Below, in pieces: positions 33,357 to 47,379 of a stretch of DNA of 64,000 nt (its first letter is position 1; each line of letters opens with the position of its first letter). A model generated the notes under the pieces. It saw only the letters and a program-made list of their open reading frames with translations. It searched no databases and was not told the origin of the DNA. The position numbers and the translations under genes are program-made. The DNA comes from Psoroptes ovis (Eukaryota; Arthropoda; Arachnida; Sarcoptiformes; Psoroptidae): NCBI GenBank assembly GCA_002943765.1, contig PQWQ01000031.1, forward strand, positions 186,001 to 250,000, read 5' to 3'.

Positions 33357-35605
33357 ATTTTGTTTGTTTGTTTGTCATACATGGCCGATTCAACGACTCT
33401 AAATATATGTTTGAATGAATGACTATTTTTTAAGCCAATCAACATCCAATATTATTTGTTTGTTATTGTTTCCATTTGGTTGTTTTCAATTCAATTCAAA
33501 TACCAGAATTCGATTCAATTCATTTCATTTTACAAAGTTCCACAAGAAAATTTTATAAATCAAATTTTGATTGTTCTTAGAATTAAGAAAAGAGTGGGAA
33601 AAGAAAATAATAAGAAATAACCGAAATTCTCAATTCATTTTCGGGTTCGGTTTTCACACACAATTCATTTATAATGTCAAACCATACATATTGTGTTTTT
33701 GTTTGTGAACCTTTCTTCATTTTATAATACAAATGATAATCAATTTCACATTTGTTATTATTGGTTTTCAATTTGAAAAATAAATGGAGAAATGTTTTTT
33801 CGTTTCCCAAATCCATCAAACCCCGAACCTATTTTCAGATATTCAGAAATTTGCCCAAAATGAATGAATGAAGGTCCATAAGGTCTCAGAAATTGAAAAA
33901 AGTACATTAAATTAAATTGAAAAAAATTCGCATTAAGGTTATGGCTGATATGAATGGAAAATGGACCCAAATGCTTTGATTTTGTTTTTATGATGTTCAA
34001 ATGTGCAATCATTTCAAGATTTGTTTGTGTTTGTATGTATATTCAAGATATTAAGACATTGATATGTCATGATATGATGATGATGATATCCATGATCTAT
34101 TTATTCCGAAATAAAGGGACCTAAAAATGGTCATTTTAGATCCTGATGAAAATTTGAAATTGAATTTTGAATATTTGTTCTGAATATATGGTCCTAGAAG
34201 CAGATTAAAGATTCAAAATTACGAAAATCAAATTTCGAAAAATCCCCAGTAAAAAATGATTCCCCAGTAAATATGGGCTCGAAATCTATTTTCAATTCAA
34301 TTCAATCCGAAATTATTCAAGTTCAATTCAAGAATAATGATATGATGAAATCTATATGAATTAATAATGATACCCATGTATATCATGATAAGTCATCATT
34401 CTAGGTCCAAAAGTGAACAAAGATTTGATTCCGCTGATTGATTCAACTGATTGAAAAAAAATGGCTTCGAAAAAATTAATTTTTGAATTGAAAGAATCGA
34501 CTATACACAAGGTATTATTATCACAGTTATAGTCTTGTATTATCAGTAGTATAGTCTTGTATTGTTTCGGTGTGTGCCAGCCAGAGCTTACAGATAATTG
34601 ATTTCATCAATAAATGAATGAATGGATTCAAATAATTGATTTTCGAAACATGAAATCTAATTATATTTAGTTCGGAAGCACACATGTATCCGTGTATCCA
34701 CCGTGTGTTCGGATGTGTGTACCCATACCCTTGTAAGTTGGCCTTGTCTTACGATATTATGGTCCACCAATAACAACGAATTCAAGTAAAGAAAATTTTA
34801 AATCTTAAATCTATAACCTCTAATCGTCGTTTTCACTGTTTCATTGCCTTTGAAAACCTTTGAAAAATACGGTTTCAAACAGTGTTTGAGAGTTTGTTTA
34901 GTTTGTGATAAGAGATTCGATCATTTTTCAAACTGGGAAATTAAAATTTTTTTTTTCGGTACCCGATTCTAGGTTCCCTGAATAAATCTTAGAATATTTG
35001 TAATTTCCTGTGTTTCAAACACTGTCTTGGTCGATTTGGTATCGATAAAAAATGAACGTTTTTTGAATTTTCTTGAATTTTTCTTTTATGAATTTCGGAT
35101 TCGGATTCGGGTTCCAGATTTATCCTAGGACCTAATTTAGCGATTACTATTAAAATAACATGGTGCCGATTATCGATTTTTTTTGCTTAGAAATCCAAGT
35201 TTCGACTTGTTCGTTCCGAATCGAATCAAAAACCTGAATCTGTTTGGCCGTTGTTTTTCCATTGCCGAAAACTATACAAAGCATTTCTCTGCTGGTGATG
35301 AAAAAAACTTGGTGAATAAAGGATTATTGACTTGTTTATTCACATGTTTGTTTGTTTGTATTTTTTCCACATAAATTACTAAAGATATTTGCTATTATCC
35401 ATGTATATCATATCATTTATACCGAAAAACGCTAATGGCAATAAAAAATGTTTTCAAATTCATTGGTTTTCGGTTGAATTTTCAGTATTATCTTTGGATT
35501 CTGGCATCACATTTGGAAAATATCTCCTGATGATGATTTAAATCAAAAATCGATTTTGCTTCATTTTGTTTCTGTGTTTCATTAAAAATTTGGATTATTA
35601 TATTC

Positions 35606-35691
35606 AGGTTGTTGTCCGAAAAGTTTTGGCCGATTTTCATATGGCAACTCTATTCGATTAAGCCGAATGAACTTTCCTTACAGCAGCCCAA
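35606..35691 (+). mobile_element. mariner-type MITE, subfamily A
   Basis: AGGTTGTTGTCCGAAAAGTT to GAACTTTCCTTACAGCAGCC, with the core CAACTCTATTCGATTAAGCC. The right end is degraded. Confidence 0.83.
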
Positions 35692-35778
35692 TATTTGCAA
35701 TCATTTTCATAAATGCATAATCATATTTCAATATTTATTTTGAAAATGATAAAAAAACAATTGTGCTTCTTCTATGTA

Positions 35779-35864
35779 TTAGGTTGTTGTCCGAAAAGTT
35801 TATTCGGCTCAATCGGATCGGAATTGCTTGATGAAAATTGGCCGAAACTTTCCGTACAGCCTAA
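35779..35864 (-). mobile_element. mariner-type MITE, subfamily A, inverted
   Basis: TTAGGTTGTTGTCCGAAAAG to ACTTTCCGTACAGCCTAA. It lies only 87 bp from the previous copy, in the opposite orientation. Confidence 0.83.
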
Positions 35865-38167
35865 TATATTTGGCTTTTATTATCCATGCATAAAATAAAT
35901 GTGTTTTTCTATTTGATAATACTCTATTATCATTCGATTATAGCTTTCATCATCATAATCATCATTAGATAGATCGAGTTTATCGAAATTAATAAATAAA
36001 CAACGACAGATAAATAATGACATATAAATAATGATGACTATCAATCGATTTTCGGTTTGTTTATTGGTATTTAAATTGGTCTCTCTTGGTGTGTGTGACT
36101 TATCTCATTGATTCATATAATTCATAATCATGCGAAATAATTTGTGAAAAGTTTTCCCACATTTTTTGACCAATATTCCGATTCACCAACCAACACATAA
36201 TTTTTGACTTGTCATTTTCTCAATTTTTTATTCAAAGACATTCAATGAGACAATCATTTTTTCAATCCATTTTTATGGCCCAAAAATCGATTGAATTATC
36301 AGTTATTGAGCGAAAATATTCGATTATCGACGAGATTATTATTTGAAAACAAATTCCTATTTTTCACAATTTTAAATTATGAAAATATCACCACCACCAT
36401 CACCACTGGTTGTTGCTGTTTAATATTTAATTCATTTATTTTATTTATTTATTTATTTTCTGCAGTATTTTTGGCCATTATTATTATTATTATTATCATT
36501 CCCATAAGACAACAACATTCGAATGAAAATATGAGAACATAAATTTTTCTTGGGTTTTTTTCTTTGGTTTTCTTTGGTTTTCTTATCTTAGAAAACCCGA
36601 TAACGAACGAATAACTGACTGACTGACTAACGACGATAAATGTCCTCGCAATTTGACCGAAAATTGTTCATCATCTTATTTTTCGCAAATTCACAGTCAT
36701 CATTTGGTGTTGCCTTGTATTTAACTGCTTCTCCAGAATTCCTTTCGGAGACATTTTGAATAAGTAAACATTGAATTTTTGAATAGTTCCACAGTAGAAT
36801 GATGCTTGGGCCTTAAATAATTTCGAGTAAACACACACACGCAGACATTATTATATTAAAGTGTGTACATATATCAATGATCATTGACATTTTAGATCTT
36901 TAAGAAAAAGCTCATTCTTTTATTTGATTAATCAATTTATTATTTGATTATTATTCTATTTGTTTCTTTGTATTTATCTTTGTATGAATAACTTAAATAA
37001 TTTCAAAGCGACTTATTTTCTGCATTTTTGTTGATTATTTCATTTATTTAGGTCCTCCATTGTAACACATGGTCCTTTCATCTTTTCATGAACTCATTTG
37101 TCTTAATTTTTTGTGTAGAAGCTTTTCATTCATTGATTTCCTTTGGTTGTCTTTGTCCCATTTTTTTCAATTATATAATTAAGACCATGAATTAAGATTT
37201 CATTATCATGGATATTTAATTGTTTTGGGTAATTGGGTCTAGGGTCTAGGGCTTCTGTTTTAATTAATCACTTTTGTTGTAGCTTTGAATATGAACACAA
37301 TATAGTTCATTATTCAATGATTCAATGATTATAATGTATGCAATTTATATTTGTTTGTTTGTGTGTGTGCGTGTGAATTAATTGATTGAATGATTGCTTT
37401 ACTTATTTATTCCTGATCATTTCACTAGTCAGGGTTGAAGGTTTGTTTGAACGAGATTTTTTAAATCACGCCAATTGTCGATTATGCGAACCCAAAACAA
37501 TTTTTCCACCATTCATTCAATTACATTGTATCATTATTATCATGAAATCATAAATGATGATCAACGGTGTAGTCTTCTTCCGTTTCACATTCATTGCATC
37601 AAGCAATTTCGCATACGATCACAGGTGAAACATTTTTTTTCAAATAATGAAAACATTTGAATTCACCTGAAATTCACCAGAAACATTTGAAAATTAAGCA
37701 GGATTTAAGCAGAATTAGAATTTCATAGTCGTATTAATGTGTTCATAGAATCCTGAAAAACATTGATTTATGTGCTGTTTTGTATAATTATGATTTTAGA
37801 GAATTTTGTTATTTTTGTTGAAAAATCTGCCATTCATTTTTTATGTAAAGATTTATGAAATGTTTTGATGAAGGGTGAAATTTTAATTTGAAAAATTTTA
37901 ATATTTTCTCTCCAATTTATTCATAGAATTTTTTGATTATTTATTTATAATTTATTCACCAACTATCATCCATTCATTCATTCATTTTGATTTTGTTGTT
38001 GTTTGTTGATGAAATATCATGAGAAATGTAAATGTCTATGCATATATTTCAAATCATCAAATTTTATTTATTTATTTTTATAAATAAATAAAATCTAAAA
38101 TCATATTATTAATATTAAAACTAGTGATTATTTGATTGTTATGAGATTTTTCATCATTAATATAATA

Positions 38168-38249
38168 AATTGTCTGGAAAGTTCTTGCTGATTTTTATGA
38201 ATAATTCTATTTGATTAAGCCGAATAAACTTTTCGTACAACAATCTAAT
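38168..38249 (+). mobile_element. mariner-type MITE, subfamily A
   Basis: AATTGTCTGGAAAGTTCTTG to ACTTTTCGTACAACAATCTA, with the core ATTCTATTTGATTAAGCCGA. Confidence 0.8.
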
Positions 38250-38328
38250 ATATATGAATGAATTTATTTATTTTCTCTGCAAAATAATCAAATATACATA
38301 TATAAATAAATATAAATTTATTATTAAT

Positions 38329-38404
38329 AGGTTGTCCAAAAATTTCTTGCCGATTTTCCAATGATTTTCTACGATATAACCGGCAAAAAATTTGCGGACA
38401 ACCT
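38329..38404 (+). mobile_element. mariner-type MITE, subfamily B
   Basis: AGGTTGTCCAAAAATTTCTT to AAATTTGCGGACAACCTG, with the loop CTACGATATAACCGG. Confidence 0.8.
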
Positions 38405-38777
38405 GAAATTTTCATTGTTATTATTTGTTTATTATTATTACTGTTATGATTATCATAATAATATCATATCACATCACATCGTCGTTGGAATATTAAAATA
38501 TCTCGGATTTTTTTTTTGCCATTTTCAAATAATAATAATCATAATAATAATATTTAAATTATAAACATCCTTTCTCATTGTATACATTTTTATTAATAAT
38601 AATATTATTATTTCGATTTTTTTTTTCGGTTAACATTTTTGTGGTCTTAGCCTCATCATAAATAAATGTGTGTGTAACATGTAAAAATATTTTTTCGCTT
38701 ATTTGATTTTCTTGTCTCTCGAATTGGAATTTTTCTGTATTTGTTTAAGCGTCGTGAGATATATGTGTATTTTTTGC

Positions 38778-38901
38778 TACAGGATTTAAAGTTTTAATTC
38801 ATAGTTTTAGAATTAATTTTCGTAGTTTTGAATGCAATTTCATATGGTAAAATTATGAAATTAAATTTTAAAACTCTGAATAAAAACTTTAAATTTTGTT
38901 A
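38778..38901. mobile_element. family D palindromic MITE
   Basis: TACAGGATTTAAAGTTTTAA at the left and TAAAAACTTTAAATTTTGTT at the right, with internal TCGTAGTTTTGAATGCAATT as in the other D copies. Confidence 0.75.
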
Positions 38902-39078
38902 TATTAATATAATAATTTACATTTATATATATACAGACATTAACCATTTTTTTTATTAATTAAAATTTTTTCATTCATTCATTCGTTTATTCATTTATGG
39001 TGGTTGGCGAATGAGATTTTGATTTTTTTTTCATCACCAATTATTATTATACCAAGCAACCAAAACATTATTATCATT

Positions 39079-39192
39079 ATTAGTTTTAATTCACAGTTTT
39101 CAATTTGATTTTCGTAGTTTTCAATGCAATTTTTAACCGTAAAACTACGAAATTTAGTTTTAAAACTACGAATTAAAACTTTAAACCCTGTG
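39079..39192. mobile_element. family D palindromic MITE
   Basis: The left end is eroded (starts near TTAGTTTTAATTCACAG). The right end AAAACTTTAAACCCTGTG is well kept. It lies 180 bp from another D copy. Confidence 0.72.
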
Positions 39193-39840
39193 ATATTTAT
39201 TTTTGTTTTTATTATATTTTCATTTGAATTCAAATTAAAAATATAATTTCAAAAGAATTCTGTGTGTGATAAATATGCGTTGAATGTTTTTTTTCTCATA
39301 GCCATTAAAATATTAAATTGTGAATATGAATTGAAATAAAAATATCACAATACAACTTAATAATAATGTATATGGTAGAAACACATATACAATCAAATAT
39401 TGTTTGAATGAATGAAATGAAGAGAGAAAATTCAGAATTTTTCAAATTAACAAAAGATGTTTGTTCAAAAAATTCCACAAATTCTTTTGTTTATGAAAAT
39501 GTAATGTTTGTGTGTTAAAAAATGTGTTAAGACTATAGTTTTTGAAAAAAAATTGAATAAAATTCTTGGCCCAAAATAATTTCAAAATTTGGTCATTCTG
39601 TATCTATTTTTAATTATATGTGTGAATTCCTAATAATTCAGCAGAATTATTCAAATAAAAATAGTCGGAATTCAGTCAAAAATATTCTGGCCTAAAATTT
39701 TTGGCTGAAGAAATTCCGCTGTTCCATATGTCCATACACTGTTGAACACTCTAGATAGATTATTCGATTACATTTGATCGTACCAAAAAAAATGTTGCAA
39801 ATTTAATTATTAAAGCACTCTTAAATAGTTACAAATGTAT

Positions 39841-39922
39841 TCGGTTATCCGCAAAGTTCATTCGGCTTCATCACGAATAAAGTTGCTTATAAAAATCGGC
39901 CAAAACTTTCCGGACAATCTTA
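39841..39922 (-). mobile_element. mariner-type MITE, subfamily A, inverted, diverged
   Basis: TCGGTTATCCGCAAAGTTCA to ACTTTCCGGACAATCTTA, with the core ATCACGAATAAAGTTGCTTA. Confidence 0.78.
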
Positions 39923-41070
39923 TATAAATAATGTTTTTTTTTAAATAATATTAGGTCTAAACGTCTAATTCGTGCTCTAATTTTTCATCAAAAATTTTAA
40001 TTCAATTTTTGATGAAAAAATTCATTTTCATCAACATATTCAATTCAATTCAATGTGTTTGGGCCCTACAAATTGATGAAACTAATGATGAATGAATGAA
40101 AAATACCAGAATTTTTCAAAAACTGAAAAATTCAACTTTTCAAAATGAAAATTTTCAAAAAAATTTTCAAGCAGTCATTTCATGCTCTTTTTGCTGCTGC
40201 ACATTTATTTGTTCCTTGCCCTGAGGGGCCATATTGATTCATTCATTCATTCATTCGATACATACACAAGGTCTATTTTGAAATGAAATCATGATGATGA
40301 TGATGATTGAAAATAATCATTTTCCATTAAAAAAAAAAATTTATCATTTAAATGAATGAATGGAGAAAAACTGCAAAATACCAATTATTATTACAAAAAC
40401 ATTTTTGAAACATTTCATTTCTCGAAGGTATCAAAAATCAAAAAAATGAGACCAATGTATGACCAAACATTGAACCCTACACATCCATGGAATAGATATG
40501 TTTAAAAAAACTATTTTACTGATTGCACAGATGTTGTTCGATGAAACATTCAATTGAAGAAATTGATTCATATTGATATTATTATTTAATTCAAAATCAA
40601 AAAATTAATTTCAATCATTTTTTTGACCGATACATTTGGTTTGACCTTTCTGGTGCCGAGAAATTTAAGCCTCCGAATTTCATTGTTTTTTTCGTGATCA
40701 AAATGTTGTATATGGTTCAAAGTTTACGATGAAAATTCTAGAGATTATTTAAGAACTATCCAATGAATTCGATGTATATATCTTGCCACCAAGCACATTT
40801 CACAGCATTTCTATTAGATTAATTTTTGACCAGATTTTTTTTTCATCCGAATATATTTGGTTCTTAGTAATAATCAATTAATGCGTTTGCAAGTGTATTC
40901 TCTTCTGATATTTTTTCTGAGTTTTTAGGGTCTCACAAAATCAAAAATCATAAATAATGAATGATGATGTTTGAATTGAATTATTACTGTTACGATATGA
41001 TTATGATCATTTATCATTTTTTTACTCACTCATAGAGTGCTGGCAAATGGCTGACATTTTGCTAATTAAT

Positions 41071-41091
41071 TTTTTTTTTTTTTTTTTTTTT
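41071..41091. repeat. poly-T tract (21)
   Basis: Uninterrupted T run shortly upstream of a B-type MITE. Confidence 0.9.
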
Positions 41092-41116
41092 GATTAATTT
41101 TAATAAATTAATTATT

Positions 41117-41196
41117 AAGCTTTCCGAAAAGTTTTTGCCAATTTTCCAATGATTTTCTACGATATATGACCGGCAAAAACTTTCCGGACAATCTAT
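41117..41196 (+). mobile_element. mariner-type MITE, subfamily B
   Basis: TAAGCTTTCCGAAAAGTTTT to AACTTTCCGGACAATCTATT, with the loop CTACGATATATGACCGG. Confidence 0.8.
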
Positions 41197-41473
41197 TAAT
41201 TAATTATCAAAAACCAAAATTATTTAATTGTTATTTATTTATTATCGCGCCCATCGTAGTCGAAATGAAACGATTATTATTATTTTTTTATCGCGATCAT
41301 TGATAGCAGAGAAAATGTTTTAAAAATTGGAAATTTCCAATTTCAAAGTTTGTGTTTGTGTGGAATCTCTTTTTACTAAGATTCCCTTTCGATTCATTTG
41401 AAAAATCTTAGAAAAATCTTAAGAAATCGAATAAAAAGATTACAATTCAATACATTATCAAAAATAATGCTAT

Positions 41474-41553
41474 TGGATTGTCCGAAAAGTTTTTATCGAT
41501 TTTCACATTGTTTTTCAATTAGTAAATCGGCAAAAACTTTTCGGACAACCTAT
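41474..41553 (+). mobile_element. mariner-type MITE, subfamily B variant with TTTCAATTAGT loop
   Basis: TTGGATTGTCCGAAAAGTTT to ACTTTTCGGACAACCTATTA. The loop TTTTTCAATTAGTAAATCGG is shared with the copy at 30140. Confidence 0.83.
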
Positions 41554-41833
41554 TAATATATTAATAATAATATTTTCTCGATGTTTTTTTATGGTTGTCA
41601 AACATTTCTTCACTTAAATATAAATAAATGAATACACACAATTGGTAAAATTATATGTGAGGGAATTTCGATTTAAAATCGAATCGATAGTTTCTCTCTG
41701 GTATTTCGCTGCTTATTGTTTGGGTTAGGGCCTTTGTATGTCTTCATAAAAGTGTGAGTGGTGTATGATGTGTTTATCCCAAGTGAAAAATTGAAGAAAT
41801 CTAATCTACTCTACCAACAATTGCCAAATATAT

Positions 41834-41914
41834 TTGGTTGTCCAATAATTTCTTGCCGATTTTCTCATGATTTACTACGATATAATCGACAGAAACTTTT
41901 TGGACAACAACCCT
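41834..41914 (+). mobile_element. mariner-type MITE, subfamily B
   Basis: TTGGTTGTCCAATAATTTCT to ACTTTTTGGACAACAACCCT, with the loop CTACGATATAATCGAC. Confidence 0.8.
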
Positions 41915-42722
41915 ATACATTTGGAATTGAAATACCCAAGAAAAATGTAAAAATGTGAAATCACAGATATTTGAATTTCATTTCAAAGAATCTTTCAACT
42001 GCAAACAAACACATGAATAACACATACGATACAATACACTAATCAAACAATGATTGCTGTACAGATATGATCAAATAATCAATGAAATGTAACAGCCAGT
42101 CAACACTTTAGTGTGAATCACACACTGGAAATTCAATCAAACAAATAGAAAATAAATGAAAATAAATGATTCAAATTTCTTAGTAATTTCAGTGTCGTCG
42201 ATGTAGGCTTTGTGTAGTTTAAATGAATGAATGATTGACAAGTTTTCAAGGCTATAGTTTTTCCGATTTCATTTCTGTTCAAATAGTACGAAAATTGATA
42301 TCATAAATTAATGAGATAAATACGAATGTAAAAATGAATGAATCAAAAAAATTATGATTAAATTATATGACACCCGAACCGAAGAAATGCTCCAATTACT
42401 GAGGCCATTGGATGTTGACCATGGCCGAAATTCCGTGCGAGAATTGGAAATTGGACCCGAGAAAAAACAAACAAAGAAAACTTTCTTTTAAAATCAAACA
42501 CACAAAGAATCAAAATTCAAAGACTCTCGCTCGCTTGCTTGGTCTTAAATGAAATCATCAAATGTCAAAAGAAATTTTTCAGCGGCAGTTGTAAATGTGT
42601 TCACCATAAGATCAAACAAAAACAAAGACAAATAAACGAATAGAAACATGGCCAAAATTAAATTGATGATGGTCGTGTGTGTAGTTTCGAAATAAATATA
42701 TTTTCATTTAATTTATTTATAT

Positions 42723-42800
42723 TTAGATTGTCCAAAAAATTCTTGCTGATTTGCCAATAATTTTCTATGATAAAATCGGTAAAAACTTTTCGGACAATCG
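42723..42800 (+). mobile_element. mariner-type MITE, subfamily B
   Basis: TTAGATTGTCCAAAAAATTC to AACTTTTCGGACAATCGAA, with the loop CTATGATAAAATCGG. Confidence 0.8.
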
Positions 42801-43423
42801 AAAATATTTATCTAAATTCTGTGATCATTATTTCTTCTCTTCTTTATATTTGTCATTATATTTGTTCAGAAGTTCATTTGTCCTCATTCAATTTAACAAT
42901 CAAACAAACCAAACAAACTAAGAAATGTCAATAATTAATGTATCTATTTATCTTCTGTGGTTGTTGTTGATTCATTACATTCGTTGTATGTGTTTCTTCT
43001 GATGAACAAGTTTAGTGTCTTACAGAGTACAGACTTACACAATTATTATTACATCTTACATCCCCTCAAGTTCACATACAAATTGAAGAACATTGTTTTG
43101 TTATTTGGAAAATTTTGGTTTGAATTTCAAAATTCGAAAAATTTCAGAAATAATAAATGTACTCAGAATCTCAATGTTTAAGAGAACTTTCTTTTTTTTC
43201 AATTTAAAATTATTTAAAATTATTTTCTCTTTGTTTTATTTTGACATTTTCTTAATAATGATTGAAGTATCTGTGCTCTTACAATTACAAAATAATCAAA
43301 CATACATTCACTTATTCACTGCCTGTAGGTTTCTGGGTTTTTCAATTTGAAATTCTTAGCTTTGTTTTTTTAGCTTTCTTACTGCTGTATCGAAAAAGCA
43401 TTAGTTTTTTGATGGAAAAAATA

Positions 43424-43510
43424 TTAGGCTGTTGTCCGAAAAATTTTGGCCGATTTCCCAATGAGCAACTCTATTCGTTTAAGCCGAATTAACTTTTCGG
43501 ACAAGCCAAT
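43424..43510 (+). mobile_element. mariner-type MITE, subfamily A
   Basis: TTAGGCTGTTGTCCGAAAAA to TAACTTTTCGGACAAGCCAA, with the core CAACTCTATTCGTTTAAGCC. Confidence 0.85.
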
Positions 43511-43610
43511 ATTTTCACTCAAAAAAAAATTCTTTTTATGAACAAAAAAATTGACATTTATTTCTTCGTTTCGCTTCGCGTTATTTAATGATACAATTAT
43601 TGATTTTATA

Positions 43611-43691
43611 TTATGTTGTCCGATAAGTTGTTGCCGATTTTATCATGATTCTCTACGATATAATCGTCAAAAACTTTTCCGATAACCCTAA
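43611..43691 (+). mobile_element. mariner-type MITE, subfamily B
   Basis: TTATGTTGTCCGATAAGTTG to AAACTTTTCCGATAACCCTA, with the loop CTACGATATAATCG. It is 101 bp from the preceding A copy. Confidence 0.82.
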
Positions 43692-45877
43692 TATTATTAT
43701 TTTCAAGATTTTTTTTAAGAAAAATTTTTCTGGTCCCCGAATTTGATCGACGGAATGATTTCCTTTTGTTGCTTTTGTTTTTGTTCCCGTCAATGCAATG
43801 ATGTGAATGAATGAATGAATAAATGAATAAAAGTATGAAACAACATTTACATATTGAAAATAATGAAAAATTGTCATACAAAAATTCAAAGAAATTTCAA
43901 TAAAAAATTGAGGAATTCTTAAAAAATTCTTGAAGAAATTCCGAGGACCAAAAAAATTCAAAAGAACAAATTTTTCTTCTCTCTCTGTCTCCCACATATT
44001 TCTCTCTCGCTGTTCATTTCTGACAATTAATTTTACAATATTTTTTGTTGTGGAATCAAATATAAGAATCTTTTCTTATTATTTTCCCCAAAAAATATAA
44101 GAACTTTGATTTATTGTAATTTTTTTTTTTTTGATCATCATCAACTTCGATTCTTTATGATAGATTGTTAATGATCAAAATAATCATAAAGAAATTCGCC
44201 AAAGAAAGGGTTAAAATATGGCTGATTTAATTTTTTTTTCTCTCTGAAAATATTGAATTTGAATTTTTCTGCTTTTTCCAATCCATCATTATATGCCAAA
44301 AAAATATGGAGATTATAAATTGTACAACCCTTGATTTTTTGTTGCTATTACAATGACAAATATTGTTGAATTCATTTTGTGTTCGTTATCAAAGGTATAA
44401 TCCAGTGTTTGAGTTAGTATTTTTCAAACCAAATGAACCAATATTCACAAGCAAAAGAGACCTAAATGAATAAAAAAAATGATGATAATAAAGTTTTCAT
44501 TAAATTTTTGAATTTTTTTTTCATTTTGAAACTAAATAATAATTTAACTTGAAATTCCATTGTTTTTTCTCATTGAATTGTTTGTGCTATTGTTGTTCAG
44601 TATCGTTTTACATTTGAATTTCACTGAAACAAAACAAATATATCATTTGAAATTCAAAAAAAACTTTTGAAAAACAATCAAAACAATAATCTAGAGACTA
44701 TAGTTTTTCTATAGAAAAAAAAAGAGTTTCTACCCGAAGGATGAACCGTTTTTCCGATGAATTATCCGCTAAGACATATGTATACATTCAAAAATCTGGG
44801 GCAAATAATCAAAATGCAAGCGAAACAATTCAGTGCTTAATGCAAAATCTAACGAGATTTTCCATGTGCATTTAAGAGAAAATGACAATTTTACTTTAAG
44901 AAATTGATTTCAAGGCAGCAGTGAAATCAAATTCAATAAACAATGATTTGCTTAATAATTAAAATATATGATTACATTTGACAAATATATATTTCGGTCT
45001 CAATTCAATTTACTTTGAATCATTGATGTATGTATTGATAAAGATGATAAATCTATTTAAGAATCTATATTTAAGAAACAACATTTTTCACTTCAATCTT
45101 CGTATTAGAAAAAAAACATCTTCAATTGTCAAAACAAACAAAATTTTGTTCATATTCCTTAGAATTTTCAAGACATATTTATATGCATAAATTGAAATGA
45201 AAAATCAAGATTAGTTTCTTATTTATTTATTTATTTTTTGTCACCCAAAACATCTTAGATCGTCGTCTTACATATATCAATATATTACTAGCAATAAATT
45301 GATATTGATTTTAAGATGAAAATCAAGAGCTGAAAACGACAAATTTGTTTTTTATTTTCTCAAGCAATTCTTACATTTTCTTAAGTAATTCTTACATATA
45401 TTTTACAAATTTCCAACAACAACACAAGAAATATTCTCATAGGATTTTTGTTTTCTTTTTTATTTCATTACGATTCAATAGTCATCTCAATTGTGTGTCT
45501 CTCGTGAAATATTCAATATTCTCGAAATTCGGCAAATTCTTAGGTTAATACCCATTCGTTGTCTATTATTTGTCATTGTGAACACCAGAATCCATTATTA
45601 TTATTTGATTTGTGTATGTGTATATTGGGCAATGTATTCATTCGAATATCTATTCTTTTGTAAGGTTTTGAAATGGCATTTGTTTTTTTATTAATTTCAA
45701 GTGTTATCATTCATTCAAATATTATTATCATTCATTTATTTATTTATTCATTTTCTTATGCTTTTTTTGCTAAGATTTTATTCTTCTCCTTCTCTTTTCT
45801 TTATTTGATTATAATTTAAGATTTTTCATTCATTCATTTATTCATCCATTGTCAATTGAATCTTTGTGTTGATTGTA

Positions 45878-45958
45878 TTAGGGTTGTTCGATAAATTCTT
45901 GCCGATTTTTTCATTATTCTCTATGATATAATCGACAAAAACTTTTCGGACAATCCTA
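45878..45958 (+). mobile_element. mariner-type MITE, subfamily B
   Basis: TTAGGGTTGTTCGATAAATT to AACTTTTCGGACAATCCTA, with the loop CTATGATATAATCGAC. Confidence 0.82.
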
Positions 45959-46093
45959 GATTTCTATCAAATTGTTATTATGAACAAATTATTACAATTA
46001 TTAACTATGAGAATATGAATGAATGTGAAATTTCTTTGTTATTTTTGTACATATGATAACAATTTGTAGGAAAACAAAAGGAGAAAACGAGAT

Positions 46094-46173
46094 ATTAAGT
46101 TGCCCAAAAAGTTCACTCGGCTTAATCAATAGAATTGCACATAAAAATCGGCCTAAACTTTCCGGACAGCCGA
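46094..46173 (-). mobile_element. mariner-type MITE, subfamily A, inverted, shortened core
   Basis: TTAAGTTGCCCAAAAAGTTC to AACTTTCCGGACAGCCGAA, with the core TTAATCAATAGAATTGCACA. Confidence 0.8.
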
Positions 46174-46515
46174 AATATTTTGCTGATTTTATTTTTTGTT
46201 ATTTCCACCATTTGTTTTTTGATGAATTAAATGCGAAATTTTCTCGAAAGTATATGAATTGAAAATATGAATAAGAAAAGTTGAAGAAATGGAGATTGAA
46301 ATCAATGACAATGGCTGTATTATTGAATGAATGGGAAACATAATTGAAGAATTATGAAATGATTCAATTCACTTGAATTACGAAATATATTTAATGGGGA
46401 TGATGCATCCTCATCATTTTGAATGATGGCGATGAGAAAATGGTCATAAATTTATGGAGAAATTGTGTGGTGGTCGTTTTCTTAGACATTCAAAAGACCA
46501 AGCGTTTCAACAACC

Positions 46516-46538
46516 AAAAAAAAAAAAAAAAAAAAAAA
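46516..46538. repeat. poly-A tract (23)
   Basis: Uninterrupted run of 23 A, followed by further A-rich sequence and, 50 bp on, a C-type MITE. Confidence 0.9.
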
Positions 46539-46587
46539 CAAAAAACAAAAGTAATTTCTTTAAGAAAAATAAAATTTCACACAAATA

Positions 46588-46669
46588 TTGGGCTGTCCTA
46601 AAAGTTCTTGCTGTTTTTTAAATTTTTTTTTCATTCGAAAAATGGCAAGAACTTATGGTACAACCTAAT
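46588..46669. mobile_element. mariner-type MITE, subfamily C
   Basis: TTGGGCTGTCCTAAAAGTTC pairs with AGAACTTATGGTACAACCTA. The GCTGTTTTT/AAAATGGC stem and the ATTCGAAAAATGGC motif mark it as C. Confidence 0.85.
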
Positions 46670-47223
46670 AATTTCCTTGCCATTCAGTGTATCCATTATA
46701 CATAATTACAATAATTTTCTTCATTGTCCTTCAATAATTTTGTGTATTTCATATCATCATCATTTATGATGGACCCTATTAAAACACTTGATTTTTTAAC
46801 TGATATTTATGAAAACCGAGTACCAAAATTTTCAGATGAATTATTGTTCAGCTGAATTATTTTTTCATAATGAACCAAATCAAATCTTCAATATCAATTC
46901 CGAAACATCTTTACCAACACAATTTTATGTTTTGCCTCAAAAATGAATTGAATTTTATGGTTATTTTTTTAAAAATTTTGTTTGTGAATGGCCCTAGAAA
47001 TTCATTTCAATGGAAAATTTCAATTGAACATTTCAATTTATGGTTTTTTTTTGAAAAAAAGTGTCATTAAATTTGGATCAAAAAGAAATTAAAACAATTT
47101 TCATCATATTTTGGTTCCATTTGGTCGCATTTCCAAGTACACATATGTATAATCTGAACATTACTGAAGCTCTGAAGGTCCAAGACTATTGTTTTTGTGT
47201 TTCAAAAGTGATTTTGAAAAATA

Positions 47224-47245
47224 TTTTTTTTTTTTTTTTTTTTTT
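47224..47245. repeat. poly-T tract (22)
   Basis: Uninterrupted run of T about 50 bp before an A-type MITE. Confidence 0.88.
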
Positions 47246-47298
47246 GAATACAAAATTTCCCAATGACTTTTATTTGATTTTTTTCTATTGTTTTTCTA

Positions 47299-47379
47299 TT
47301 AGTCTGTCCGAAAAGTTTTGGTCGATTTTCATCGTGACAACTCTATTCGATCAAGCCGAATGAACTTTTCGAGCAACCA
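47299..47379 (+). mobile_element. mariner-type MITE, subfamily A
   Basis: TTAGTCTGTCCGAAAAGTTT to TGAACTTTTCGAGCAACCAA, with the core CAACTCTATTCGATCAAGCC. Confidence 0.83.

Noticed and set aside
42360..42480. Less AT-rich stretch that looks briefly exon-like
   Set aside because: It has no open frame with flanking splice sites and no recognisable peptide.
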